Shown: piece after piece, positions 1 to 12,900 of the stretch | How positions within the stretch are numbered: position 1 is the first letter of the stretch | How the letters are laid out: each line of letters starts with the position of its first letter | NCBI RefSeq assembly: GCF_020382885.2 | Contig: NC_058495.1 | Location: 23,418,127 to 23,482,126, forward strand | Source of the DNA: Scatophagus argus | Taxonomy: Eukaryota; Chordata; Actinopteri; Scatophagidae | Length of the DNA stretch: 64,000 nt | Direction: 5' to 3' | The notes under the pieces: model-generated | The model's input: the letters and a program-made list of their open reading frames with translations, nothing else | Databases searched by the model: none | What the model was told of the DNA's origin: nothing | Program-made: the position numbers and the translations under genes

Positions 1-1311
1 AGTCTTGTAATGTTAGAATATTTCCTGCTTTTCCTGCATAAACAGGAGCGAGTTTGCCATTTAACAAATGTCTAAACTGAAATGATCAGACCAAAAAAAA
101 ACCCTGCGGAGAGCTTAAAACAAAGCCTGACTCATTGCTGTATCAGTGAAAAGGGCTGCAGCCTACGAAGAACTTAAAATTGTCAGGCCTGATCTCCTGA
201 CAACAGACTAAAGTGGTTTTATTTAAGAAAATGAGCCTATCTGTGCGGTTATGGTTGACTCGCATGCAGTCAGTAAGACCTGGTTAAAATGTTAGCAGAT
301 CAGTTTAATTTAATTATCAGATCTGCAGGAAGATTTGCAGGAAGTGATGGTTAGAAAGAAAAAAGAGGCAGCAGCCGCAGCGAGGAGCTGCAAACGACTT
401 CAGTTTGGGAGAACTTAACTATCAGTCCAGCTCTCCGATCCAAATCCAAACCGCTGACATCCAAAGCCTGAATGTAGACAGACGCGCTTAATGGCATGAA
501 GATTACATGTTTCCTTTAATGATTAACAGATGACAGCTTGCTTTTTAAACATCTTACTGCAAGGGATCGGCAAATTAAACTATTGTCTGCTCCGTATAAC
601 ACGGTGAAAAGTGTTCCCGCGGTTCCTGTCCTCATTCTACAGTGAAAAGTGCATCTGCTCTCAAGCTATTTGCGATTCGTCACTTTGTTAGAAAGCCATA
701 GCTCCAAGTTGCCGTCTCTGCTGTGACATTAATGCCGTGACGTCTCTCTCCTCTCCCGTGAAAGTGGGTGTCTAATTTTATTAAATTTAACTAGATTACA
801 GTGCCATCCTCTTCCTTGTCTATCTGACACATAAAACACTTTTTGTTTGCTTGTTGTGCCGTTGGTCATGTATCAACGCAGGTCGGCGTGTGTTTGCTGA
901 TGAGTGGGTGTGCTCTTATTCCTCCCAAAATGCATAACTCCGATTAGAACTGACGCCTGACGTGTGACAAAGTCGCTGCAGCTGCCATGTTTTCCCCAAC
1001 AAAAGTAATCTTTTTGTCAGAAACGCTAACTTGGTCCGGTATGACAATCCCAGGTATATGAGCGAACCTGGAAGTGTGAGATAGAAACGAGTGTGTGTTA
1101 GTGTGTGTGTGTGCAGTGGGTGGGCCTCTATGGGGCAGCCTCTGAACTCCAAAAGGAAAAGGGGAGTAAAATGTAGTCTTTGTGAAGTCTCTATCACTCA
1201 ATCGCAGTGCTGGAGTTCCCAACACTGCTCTTTGTGTGATGAACTGACCGGCGACCACAGAACAACAGCACCTTATCAGGGCTTGTAGCTCTCCATGTTC
1301 GCTTCTCAGAG

Positions 1312-1334
1312 CACACACACACACACACACACAC
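1312..1334. repeat. (CA)n microsatellite
   Basis: Uninterrupted CA dinucleotide run of about 11 units. A GT-rich imperfect tract on the same strand follows at about 1567-1603. No gene context. Confidence 0.9.
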
Positions 1335-4300
1335 GCGGTGCAAGATAAAAAAAATGAGGAAACTAAGTGTGTATTCTTGATGAGCTTATTCTTTGGACTA
1401 CGCACTATATGGTTCAGTACCCTTGACATCAAAAGGCCAAGAGAACAGAGGAAGAGAGGGGAAGGAAAGGAGAAGAGGCCAAGGCTTTTGTGTCTCCAGT
1501 CCTGAGAGCTCATTCTCTAATGAGGCCTAGTCAGCAACGCAAGGCAGCTTTGTTCGAGATCCGCGCGCGTGTGTGCGTGTGTGTGTGTCGCTGTGTGTGT
1601 GTATGCGGACATCTTACCGACCTCTCCAATAAAAACCGAATAAAAAAATTCGAGACCCCAAGCATACACACTCAGTTTTTTGAGACTTTCATATGTCAGT
1701 GTGATCTCATTTATTGTATTCACTGTAAGTGTTCTCTCCGAAGGCCTTGAAATCTCACTGAAAAGCTGTTTTTGAACTTGTCTAAAAGTCAGTCTAGCAG
1801 TGGTAAATAAAAGCGAGGTAAACTGTTGGGAAAGCAAGAAAAAAATGCTGTATGAAAAGGTGTGTTTGTTTCAAGTACAGGAGTTTGAATTGTGTGCCTT
1901 CGGGGGTCACTTGCGAGGAGGGGGCTCTTTATCGACTATAAGAAGACTGACTGAAAAGACTCATATTGGACTTAACTGAAGCGTGTCTCTTACCAACAGC
2001 TGCTCTGTGTTTGCACTTGTTAAGTTCTGAACAAAATGACCACCTTGCAGAAGTTCAGCCAAGTTTTCCGCAACACCTAATTATCGTATTGACTAGTAGG
2101 ACAAGTGACTGACTTTATTTAATTTTTATTCCTCTCAGTTCATCAGCCTGTGGACCATAGCCTGGGCTTGTCTTCTCTATCGGCTGACAGACACACAGAC
2201 AGGACAGAGGAAACTTCTCTTCCGTCTTGTTTTTATAGTCTTGGAAGGACATCACAGGCGCCATTTGCTTCTAGTTCAGTGTGATGAGACAAAATGCGTC
2301 CTGAGCTTTCGCTGTGTGGTCAGCACACGTCTTGACTGGCGCCGTGCGTGTCTCCATATCTTGCGTCTCACTTGAATTTAGCTAAATTTCCCCACCGAGT
2401 GCTCCTGATCACAATGGACCAACAACTGACCCCGCTCAGCTCTTTACAACCACCCAGCTCAGCCGTCTTCTCAAATGCACACAACTCAATAGCAGAGCCA
2501 GCTTGAAATCCCAAAGTGGATGCTACACGCACACACGTGAGCTGATGACGACATGTGAGTCATGCTGACCCTCACCGCTGTGCAGGCGCGACAAGAGTGA
2601 TTGAAACTTTACAGCCGCAAAGCACAAGAGCCAGCGGTTTGTGAGAGGTAGAAAGTTTGTTTTTTGTGCGGTTTCTCATTTTCCAGTGTTGCTGTACTGT
2701 AAAGCATGTAACTACGATGCCACATCATAATGAGATGAACAGTATTAGACATGATGAGGCATTTTGTTGCAGCATATTACAAAACGTAGTATTTCTAATG
2801 TACCACAGAAGTTAGTGTTAGTGCAACTGTGTCTGACTCAAGTACAAACGAGTCATTGGTTTGGTTGGTCAACTAGATGTTTACCCCTAAAGTTAGACAT
2901 TTCATCACTAAAAATATTTCTCCACCTTGATGATACAGTTAGAAAAAAAAAATGACATCTGTCTCTTTTCAATTGATTTTGACTGTTGCTCTTTATAAAC
3001 ACTCGAATTGTTGAAAATGTTTGGAAACTCTCTTGCCTAGGCTTGGTGTTGCTAAAAGCTCTGGTATCCTTCATCAGCTATGCCGGAAACAACACTAAAT
3101 AATAAATAAATACATACATACGTAATACAATAAAAATTTTAGTTAAAACACGACTGAGTTATCAAGTCGAGTTAGGTGTTTATTCAATTTGGGAAATCCC
3201 ACCATTGCTAGAAAGCATTAGCATTAGCTTCAGGTGACTCAACAGGATCTGGAAATCGTCTCTGCTGCTGGGTTGCCGCTGAGGGTTTACCTGCTGGAGT
3301 GGTAAACAAGATGTCGTAGGGGATTTTCTGATGTGACCAATTGTTTTTCCAGTGATTAGTCAAGCTTCCTGTATTTCCAAGCAAACCCTCTCATGTGATA
3401 TTGCTTCATTAAAGTTGCGTCTCAATTCAATACTTTGTTAGACATCAGTAACAATGGAGTCTTAGTCCAACTTGCTTTGTCATCCACATGTTGATTTATC
3501 CCCTGGCCTCGACGCCACAGCTCCGTCATTATTCTGACCTCGCTTTACTTAGGCACACGTCCAGGAAATCATAGCCGAGGATAAAGGTGATTTGTTAGAA
3601 ACACTATCACACCTGTTGGTGGGTTGATGTTCGATCAGTATCGTGCACATTGGGGATGCAGTGACGGTTACCTGCAACAGCATGCTAATTATGCAAATGA
3701 AGCCCCTGTACGGTGGGATTTGAAGAGGCTCTTTGTACTTGCCCTCTTGAGAGGAGAAACGGGGGCAGGAGGGGGGTGTCAGAGGTAACTGAAGAGTAGA
3801 AAAGACAGGCATTATGGGTGAGAGAGAGCCAGTTACGATGATGACTTACATGAGCAGTTCTGTTCCAGCGAGGGAGCACTTTTGGATCTGCTCAAGTCCA
3901 CTCCTCCATACGAGGTCAGTATAACCACAAGGGAGGGTTGAGAGCGTGTGCTTTATGTTCTTTTAAATGTAATTTTAGACCCTGAAACAGTTTGTTGTAA
4001 ATCTGCCTGTTTTGAATCGCTTTCTTCTCTCAACTGACATGTTTTAGCACAAAGTTTAACTGTGCTTTTATGATAGATTGCATTGCTGACTTATCTCTGA
4101 CGTGCTGAATCCAAGCAAAGCGACATCCCTCAGTGATTCTCAGTCTAAGGAGTTGAAGATGCAGATTAAGAGAACCCAGATGAGTTATGGGTGAATTAAA
4201 GGGGGAAAAACAACTACAACAGATTTGAGATAAGGTGCGGCGTTTTTCTGTGATGTTTCAGTTTGTTGGAGGCTCTTGCCACGAACAGCCCGAGTCGGGC

Positions 4301-4790
4301 CCTGTGGGCAGACAGGCACTAGCTGGCATGGAACGCTGGATCATTTATCATCCCTAAGCAAATACTGCTAACCGTGAAACATTTCTGCAAACATTTGTTT
4401 ACGCATTGGTTCACACTTGTCTTAACAGGACTGCACAGCAGGTTGGAAAGTTATTGTAAGAGCTCCTCTGTCACAAAATGCGGCTGACAACCGAACAGTC
4501 TGGGAAATTTTTATTGCAAAGTGTGATATGCATGTGATTGCAGTTGTGATTGTGCATTGCATTAGCTTTTTGTTGTTTGTTTATTTGTTTGTGGGTGCTT
4601 GATCCAGCTGACCAAGATATGTTGTGATTTTCTGTCTTTAATCTGCTCCTGCAGGGAACCTTCTGCCATTACAGCTGTCAGTCTCAGGATTGACGATGAA
4701 AATGTCTTCATTTGTTTGTCACCAAGTTAAACCTCGTTAGATGTCTGGTGACTTCATCCTGCTGCTCTCAACTGCCGAGACTGGCTGAAG

Positions 4791-4881
4791 TCTCTCCCTC
4801 TCTCTGTCTGTCTGTCTCTCTGTCTGTCTCTCTCTCTCTTACTCCCTCTCTGTCTGTTGTGTGTGTGTGTGTGTGTGTGTT
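4791..4881. repeat. Compound (CT)n/(TG)n low-complexity tract
   Basis: Imperfect CT/CTGT repeats run directly into an uninterrupted TG tract of about 11 units (about 4858-4880). Compound pyrimidine/TG tracts of this sort are common in fish intergenic and intronic DNA. Confidence 0.85.
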
Positions 4882-6374
4882 GTCTGCTATTCTGCCTCAG
4901 GCACTAGTTGGAAAGCGACAAGGACGATATAAACCCAACAAGCTGCTCCTGTAGGGAGGGGGAAGAATAACAGTGAGAGAAAGAATGAGAACACAAAGGA
5001 AGAGAAGAAAAGCAAGGGAGAACAACAGAAAGGATTTGCATTGCCAATCCCCCGGGGGGAAATGTTAGGTTTGACGTGTTACAACTTGTTGGGTAACTGA
5101 AGGTTTTGTGTGAAGTGATTCTGTGTCGTGGGAAGTGTAAGGTTTCACTGTTGTGCAGCGCTCAAGGAGAGGAGTTGGTTTTTATCTGAGGGCAGAGGCA
5201 TGTTTCCCTCCATCCACTGTCATCCTCCATCGCCTCCCTCTCTGCTCCAGCAGGAGCATTCAGGTCACAGCGGGGGGACAGGACAAGTGTGGCTCTGTAA
5301 CAGCACAGCCATTACCGTGGTCAGGCTGACAGTGAACGACAATGGGCTTCTTTTGAGGGCTTAGTTCACCCAACTCACACAAAAATCTTTATGTCTTACT
5401 CTGGTGGTATCTTTGCCGTGCACAGAGTTTGGGGGCCAGTAGAGAAAAATCACTTCAGGTTTTTTTGTTTTGTTTTTTTCAGCTATTAGGAGAAAAGTCA
5501 GCTCTTTCATGTGGGCTTCAGCACCTTCCTAGAAACAAAACACAATTGTTCAGGCTAAAATGTAAGCAAACAGTTGCCTGTTTATGCATCATTTCTTCTG
5601 AGTCATGTTTCTCACCACCAGCTGAACATTAGACTAGCATTCACTTTCCTTTTAGTTAGTTTGGCCTTCACCGGCTACAGCAGCTCAAGTGTTGATATAT
5701 CTTTATTATTTGAACTTTCCCTGTCACTGACTCTGGTTGTCTGTCGGGAACAGTGGATGCATTTTAACTGACAACAGCTGGAAACCGCTGTTGGAGTGAG
5801 TCAGACAACCAAAACAATGAGCCAAAAGAGGCTAAAAGGCTCACTAAAGCTCAGGCGTTGATGTAAAAAAAATTCGTTAAAAGTTAGCGCAAGTGCAGTT
5901 CAACAGCTGACTTTACAACAAGATTAGCCAGAGATTCCATAAAAAACAACCGACATTATTGCATTTGTTTTCAGTGTACTTTTGTTCGTCTTTTCTGAAT
6001 TTCTTAGAAACAGGTATTATATTTTCATAGCCTAATGATACAGATCGCACATCAGTAATTTGCATTGAAAGCAAAAGAAAAAAAAGAGTCTCATTTGCTT
6101 ATTCCCTGTTTTAGCCACTCACTACACTACAGTCGGTGGTTTGCTCAGGTAAACACGTTTTTAATGTGAGTAAAGTGTCTTTGGTCACTTTGTTCTACTC
6201 TGTTTACTTCAACAGCTGCTCTGAGGTCTGTTTTATTGTAATTTCGTAGCAGCATGTGGTGAGAGCCCATAAAAGCCGAACAACACTGCAGGTGGTCAGA
6301 AAACAGACTCCAATCAGATAACCTCGTAGGAAGGCAATACTATTCAAATCATGTAACGCGCACACCACATACAT

Positions 6375-6401
6375 ACAGACAGACAGACAGACAGACAGAC
6401 A
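6375..6401. repeat. (AGAC)n tetranucleotide microsatellite
   Basis: About six and a half tandem AGAC units without interruption. Confidence 0.9.
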
Positions 6402-7312
6402 CAAGGTCAGCTTCCACAGGGGTGCAGTCAGCTGCAGATAGGCTAAGTGTGTGTTTAAGTAGATGAGAATGATATGGAGGATAGAAATAACCTTGACTGG
6501 TTTACATTGTCGTAAGGTGTTAAATGCATTGTTTAAAGAAAGGAAAAAAAGCCTTTGTGCTTTTAAAACACACACGCACCTTGACACGCATTCCTCACTG
6601 TCAACGGCAGATTTTGTGCATACCTCTGTAGTGGTTCACACACACACATAGGCGTGTGAAAGCCACCTGTGGCAGCTCCACAGTGGAGCCTCTGTGGAAC
6701 GTAAAGGGGAGACCCAGGAATAACTTACAGCGTGGGACAAAAGTCTGTGTGTTGCCACGGGCACCAGTGGCAGCTGCTGCAGTGTTGGCAAAACAGTTTC
6801 CCTCCCCTCCATCCTCACTGCCTCCCCACACTCGGCCGAACCCCACATCACACCTGAAAATAGCAATCAGACAGGATTAGGCTGTTACAGATCCTTGTGG
6901 GTTGCTGATATTTTATTCCAACAGCATTTAGGTAATGAACTCAGTCCTGAATGAATGAAAATAGATTTATTTTGTTAACTAAATTTCAGTTTAAGAAATT
7001 AAATAAAAAAAATGTTAAAATTCTGGCCTCAACACAGACACAAATTTACACACACACAGAAATAATTGAGTGTGATATCGCATTCAAAGTGAACAGTAGT
7101 CAAACAGGTGGCATCAAATGAATGCCGCTGTTCCTCCTGCTTTCAGCTGTAGTTAATGTGCTACGGGGCTTTTTGGTTACCATCAGCTGTGAGAAATGGT
7201 TTTATTATGATTCAGAATTTGAATACACACACACAGGTATAATACAGTCACATTCACGCACAATTTTGTGCAGGTTTACATCTTTGGCAGACAGCTTTGG
7301 CTTTGGCTTTGG

Positions 7313-7340
7313 CAAAAAAAAAAAACAAAAAAAAAAAAAA
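7313..7340. repeat. Poly-A tract
   Basis: Run of A residues broken by a single C. It could be the tail of a decayed retroposon, but no recognisable element body precedes it. Confidence 0.8.
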
Positions 7341-8746
7341 CAGTATTACGCATTTGGCATGTTGTCTAGTTTTACGAGAGCGTCGTGCCAGACAGCATGA
7401 CGCATGAAGCAGACTCCTTGTTGGTAAAAGTGCACACCTGGTTTCTTGTACCAGAAAGCGCTGGGGCGGAAAGTAACAGGCAGTGAGAACGGAGTGTAAA
7501 CTCAAGTGCGTTAGGTTCATCCTGACTGTCACTCAGGATTTTCTGCTGGCTGACAAGTTAGTCTTAACGTACACAGACATTGTAGTCAAATCATTAAAGT
7601 GTGACAACACGATCATATGTTTTTATAGTTTTATCTGCTGGGTTAACTGGTAGCAGCTGACAGAATCAGGACTGGGCGTGAAAGGAGCATCCTCGAAATC
7701 CTCAGTCGCTCGCAAGCCAGGATGGCATTATGGGTTCGCCACTTTGTGAAACGCACGATTGTATAAAGGATAATCCTGCACTGTCATCACTGAAAACAGT
7801 TTGTTGGCAAATGATTGCTTTCTGTTTTTAATGACTTTTTACACAACGTTCTCGGCTTTGTTGGATTGTCGGGATTGTCGCCTAGCGGTCAGAGCAGTCG
7901 CTGTAGTTCCAATAATAACAGCTATATTAGCAGGAGCTACCGCACCTTTTGCAAGTACAAATGGGTGCAGTAAAAGTATCAAGTACAGCACCAGCAAAAT
8001 ATTTAACATAATGAGTCTATTCTTTTTTATGGTATATGAAACGCCCATCTGTACTATAGAGCAATCTTTTGCTAAATGGATCCATGTTTTGTTTGGGTTG
8101 TGTGCTCTGCTAGTGAGCAAACAAAAGGTTTGTGCCATTTCACTGATTGATAGCTGATGGCTGTAATTTTCCATGAGATTTAGTAGATGTAGTGCCAGGT
8201 AGAGGCAAGAAGAACAGGCTTAGCTAATAGATGATGGAGGTGAACAGTGCAGGTTTCCAACAGTGTAAACAATCAGTTTTGCATTTGAGTAAGAAAATAC
8301 ATTGAAGATGTTTGGTGAGAAACATGAAAGTTAAAATAAAGGTTTCTTACAAAAACATGAAGGGGGAGAAAAGGCTGCACTGTTGATTCTAAGCAGGTTG
8401 TCAGAGAACAACAGGTTGATTGTGTTTAGCCGTCACTCAAAAATACGGTCAGTCGGATTTGTTTGACTTGCGGGTGGTTCAGTCCCAATTCCTCTGCCAG
8501 AGCTCTGTTCGATGCATTGGTTCGTCACTTCCTGCGAGGAGCCGATTTCCACCACTGACCACACGGCAGCAGAGGTCAAATTCATTGCACTTCAGTTTGT
8601 GGAAGATGAGGTGGCCTTCACATGTTTTAGCCTCACTTTGCGATGTGAGCTTGTGACTTTCATTTATTGTTGCAACTGTAAACACACACACACACATGCA
8701 TATACATCACTGAGGTTTGGGGCCTTGGACCCTGGCAGACAGGTGG

Positions 8747-8980
8747 CTTTGTTCACAATCACAGTTTGCAGGCTGGGAGAGCCGGGTGAGGTGGAGGGGG
8801 GCTCTAATCATTATTATGCTTTCCGCAGAACGGTGGCGCTCCGCATTTTTTTGCTGTGTTCCCGAGTTGGTCGGCACATTCCGCTGGCATTGTTATCCGG
8901 CCTGTTTCCTGCGGCCGGCGGCTTTTGTCAGCCTCTCCCCCATTGTCTCGGCTTCCTTTGTTCCCTGGCTCCTACAATGG
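8747..8980. promoter_or_regulatory. Cluster of SOX/HMG-type core motifs upstream of sox13
   Basis: Within about 230 bases I see CTTTGTT (8747-8753), CATTGTT (8888-8894), CATTGTC (8941-8947), CTTTGTT (8956-8962) and ACAATGG (8974-8980). All match the WWCAAW core bound by SOX HMG boxes. The cluster lies about 1 kb upstream of the first recognised sox13 coding exon and could be an autoregulatory enhancer. Such 6-7 base cores are frequent by chance, so this is weak evidence without conservation data. Confidence 0.25.
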
Positions 8981-9093
8981 CTTTTTTTTCTGCCTCTTAA
9001 TATATATGTGCACTTTTTGCCCTTGTGTGTTCTGTTTGTTTTGTTCTGCTGTCTGCTGTGTTTTTCTTTCCTCCTGCTTCAGAGTTGGGAAAT

Positions 9094-9119
9094 AACACAC
9101 ACACACACACACACACACA
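9094..9119. repeat. (CA)n microsatellite
   Basis: Uninterrupted AC run of about 13 units. A second AC run of about 14 units lies at 9263-9291. Confidence 0.9.
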
Positions 9120-9254
9120 AGCCTGATTTGATATGTTCAAGTTCACTGTGGTTCAAACCTCTCTCACTCAACCTGTCCTCTCTTTCTTTCTCTCTTTTTG
9201 TCCCTCACTGAGGCTTTGTCTGTCTCCCTCCCCAGTACCTTCTATTATTCACTG

Positions 9255-9293
<39 letters not shown>

Positions 9294-9439
9294 CACACTT
9301 TGTGTGCTGGTAGCACAACTGCCATCTAACTCTTGACCTTAACTTTTGCAGTGACCTAAAACAGCGATTCTCAATTGTTGTCATGAAACAGAACCTTGAG
9401 GACACACACAGCAGACGCCAAAGACCCCCCCAACTCCCC

Positions 9440-9528
9440 CCATGTTTATATTCACTATCCACTTTGCTGCTGTAACAATGTGAATTTCCCCATTGTGGGA
9501 CACTAAAGGAAATCTTATCTTATTTCTA
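9440..9528 (+). mobile_element. 3' tail of a LINE-type (L2/CR1/Rex-like) retroposon
   Basis: The segment around 9465-9525 reads as the stereotyped fish retroposon tail: a 'gaatttccccattgtggga' core followed by 'ctaaaggaaatcttatctta'. This resembles the 3' ends of many 5'-truncated LINE copies that I recall from teleost genomes. No reverse-transcriptase coding region is left, so it is a short dead fragment. The family assignment is from memory and not confirmed. Confidence 0.5.
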
Positions 9529-9949
9529 ATTTCTACTCTTTTATACATATTCTAAAACCGTAACCATAAAAACCAAGTGTGTACATCTGATGCAAGCACA
9601 CAGAACAGTATGTGCAAGAGGGAAAGCATCCCAGCAAATGAGCATTTCTGCCCTGGTGTGCATTAATGTGGACCCCACGAGACTGTGACGATCATCGCTC
9701 GTAAAGTTGACTTTGGAGACTTTGGAAGCAGGGACGGTGACAGATGTCTCCGCTCCACCTCCTCCACCCTCATCTCTCATTAGACTCATACTTATCTGGT
9801 GTAAATTTCACATGTGACTTAAAAAGTTCTGTTGTTATCTTTGGAACTATTATCATTATAGCACCAAATGAAAATTGGCTTGGCAAACCTAAATCTCACC
9901 ACACCCATAAGACACCTTGTTACATGTGTTTTGTTTGTCTTTCAACAGA

Positions 9950-12900
9950 ATGGTTGAGCCCAGCCCTCCGGCGCTGCACCTCCTCTCTGGCGGGGATGTC
10001 AGCATGGTTGGTGTCAAAGTAGAGCAGGAGGACTCATGCAGAGGAGGTGCAGTCATCACCAGCACTGAACCTTTTAAGACGTCTCCCTCACGCGACTGGT
10101 CAGGAAACCATCCACTGGAAGCCCGCCAGTTGACCCCACCGCTCTCCTGCTCCCCTTTGGTAAGGTTATGGTAGAGTGAGAAGATCATCGATAGGCATTT
10201 TAGAAAATGTAGGACATGCCACCGACTGATATGTCGGTTGCTTTGTCGGTTGATGGTCTCTTTCTGTGTCCTGACAGGATGGCTCTCCGGGTAAGGAGCT
10301 GCCTCACAGGCAAAGCCCCATGGGACTGAAGGAGGCCAGGACACACGATAGACTGGAGGGACAATCCAAGTTCAAGGAAGGTCTGTCTCAGCTCTTTCAA
10401 CGCGGCCCGTGTCAGGACTAGTGCTGATAGTGCTGCCAAGTAATCATACTCAGAGTGACAAAAGAAACTGTTCTAGTATTGATCATTTGATGACTTGCAC
10501 TTTGGCGTAGTATAAAACTGAAAAATATCTCCTCTTTGTGAAGTTGAAAGCATAGCTCCTGTTATTTAGAAGAAGAACCGTGGCTGTGCAGAGTGATAAT
10601 TCTGTTTCATCGCACTCTTTTCATGTCAGAGTGAAAAGCTTTTTTTCATCTAGCCAATTAATTTATAATTCATACTTACGATGTGGGTCTCATTTTTAAA
10701 CACTAGTATCTTGACCCTAAGGATGACAAAGTTTGGCATCTTGCAGTGGATGCCAAACTTTGTGGGTGGCACGGTGGTGCAGTGGTTAGCACTGTTGCCT
10801 TATAGCAAGAAGGTTCCAGGTCCGAATCCCGGTCTGGGCCCTTCTGTGTGGAGTTTGCATGTTCTCCTTGTGCCTGCGTGGGTTTTCTCCGGGTACTCTG
10901 GCTTCCTCCTACAATCTCAAAAGCATGCCCATTAGGTTAATTGGCTACTCTACATTGTCCCTAGGTGTGAGTGTGAGAGTGTGTGGTTGTCTGGTTTTGT
11001 GTGTTGGCCCTGCGATTGACTGGCAACCAGTCCAGGGTGTACCCCGCCTCTCGCCCGTAGTCAGCTGGGATAGGCTCCAGCTCCCCCACGACCCTGACGG
11101 ATAAGCGGTATAGAAAATGGATGAATGGATGTTAGCACTGTGACAAGCACCGGATCAGTGAGGTCTCTTCCACTGGGGGACACCAAAATCTTGACATTAT
11201 ATCAAATGACTGACAACTGCAGTTGACGCACTTTTCAGTGCATTAGAGCGGGCTGTACCTTCATCGCTCAGTAGCATTAGAGTCTGTAAAGTAAAAAGTA
11301 TTTGGTTCTGCTCTGAATTCACCCCAAGAAACAATCGCCGTTCATCTCAGTGCCGGATCTGAATCGCTGGTGTCAGTGCACCTGCACAGTCTGCCTCCTT
11401 TCTGCACCTGTTTTGTTACCTTCTACGGGAGTCTTTTCTCTCTTACTCACATACACTCACGGCCATACAATTCTTCCACTGACCAGGCTCAGACGACTCC
11501 ATATCTTATGTGTTTAAGTGCACTGCATTCTGCTGCTTTTCAACATTAAACAATGTAGTCTGCTGAAAATCGATGCGTAGAAGTGACGGTTTGTTTAGCG
11601 AAGCGAGAGTGTTGTTTTGGTTCCTGAATGGGTTCGGGGCGATCAGGGGGCTTTGCTTTTTTTTTTTTGTCTGATTTTGTTCAATCCCTTACATGCAGAG
11701 TAAAACGCTGCTCTCCCTGCCACTCTCGAGACTCTCTCTGCCCTCAAGTTTTTCACCAGCCTGCACTCTTTGCCTTAAAATTTTCTGAAGTTCTCTCCAC
11801 TAGCTGACCTTGGATTGTTCTCTGTCCAAATATTGATCCTCTCAAACACTCAAAACTTCTCCCAGACGCATAAACAACCTCTGCCCTTGCACCTCAAATG
11901 TCTTCTTCAATCAATGCCATTAGGAAGGCAGAGGAGAGGCTGAGAAAGTAGTTTGGTGTCAGATAGATTTTATTTGACAGAAAGTATTTTTTCACGCTGT
12001 CTAGTGCAGCCCGCTGTGGTTCTACTGAGTACCTGTTGTGTTCTGTTAACAGTAATGCCTGCCGTTGAGAAGCTGCTGAATGCTGACTGGAAGGAGAAAC
12101 CTCTGGACAAAAGCTCAATGGGGGCAGGACAACTGAAAGGTCAGCTTTCAGACCTGACCAACAGCTTTATACCATTCATATAGCACATTACACACCACTA
12201 TTTCCAACAGATTATTATTAGACTGTGCAAATATCTGCCTCATCTTTTTCATTTCCCATCTTCTTTGTCTTCTTTGTTCACTGAAAATGTTATATAACAC
12301 TTCTTACACATTCCAAAAGCAGATCCTGACTGCTTGCAGTAATGTGATGCACTGCTGGTTAGATAATCTTACTATTTAACTGTTAGTTTCACATAGCGTT
12401 TATTATGATATCTAAAAGGACAAAAGTATTGGGACACACCCCTTTATTATTGAATTCAGGTGTGGGGTGGGGCTGTTTTTCAGGGGTTGGACTTGGCCCC
12501 TGACTTCCAGTGAAGGGAAATCTTAATGCTTCAGCATACCAAGACATTTTGGACAATGCTATGCTTCCAACTTTGTGGCAACAGTTTGTTGAAGGCCCTT
12601 TTCTGTTCCAGCATGACTGTGCCCCAGTGCACAAAGCAAAGCTCCATAAAGACATGGTTGGATGAGTTTGGTGTGGAAGAACTTGACTGGCCCACATAGA
12701 GTCCTGACCTCAACCCCATCCAACACCTTTGGGATGAACTGGAACGGAGATTGTGAGCCAGGCCTTTTGGTCCAACATCAGTGCCTGACCTCACAAATGC
12801 TCTACTGCTTGAATGGGCAAAACCCACAGAAACACTCTAAAATCTTGTCCCTGTTGGTGTAATAGTCAGTTGTCCCAATACTTTTGTCCACATAGTGTAT

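Larger units (their letters stand above)
1..9948. other. No recognisable coding exon; 5' flank or 5' intron of sox13
   Basis: I see no exon that matches a known protein here on either strand. The stretch is AT-rich with stop codons throughout and holds simple repeats (CA, GT, CT, AGAC and poly-A tracts), a LINE-like 3' tail near 9440-9528 and a cluster of SOX-type core motifs at 8747-8980. The first recognised sox13 exon opens with a splice acceptor ending at 9948, so at least one upstream sox13 exon exists. It lies either unrecognised in this stretch or beyond the left edge, so much of this DNA may be a sox13 intron. Confidence 0.6.

Noticed and set aside
944..1513. Open frame of 189 codons on the minus strand
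   Set aside because: It runs through CA-repeat DNA, giving VCVCVC and HTHTHT stretches, matches nothing I recognise, and has no exon-like boundaries.
8512..9211. Overlapping + strand open frames of about 160 codons upstream of sox13
   Set aside because: They are hydrophobic, Cys/Phe-rich translations of pyrimidine-rich DNA ending in a CA repeat; two frames are equally open and neither resembles a known protein.
10764..10840. tRNA gene suggested by A- and B-box-like sequence
   Set aside because: No cloverleaf can be drawn and the sequence continues into a V-SINE-type body; it is the SINE head.
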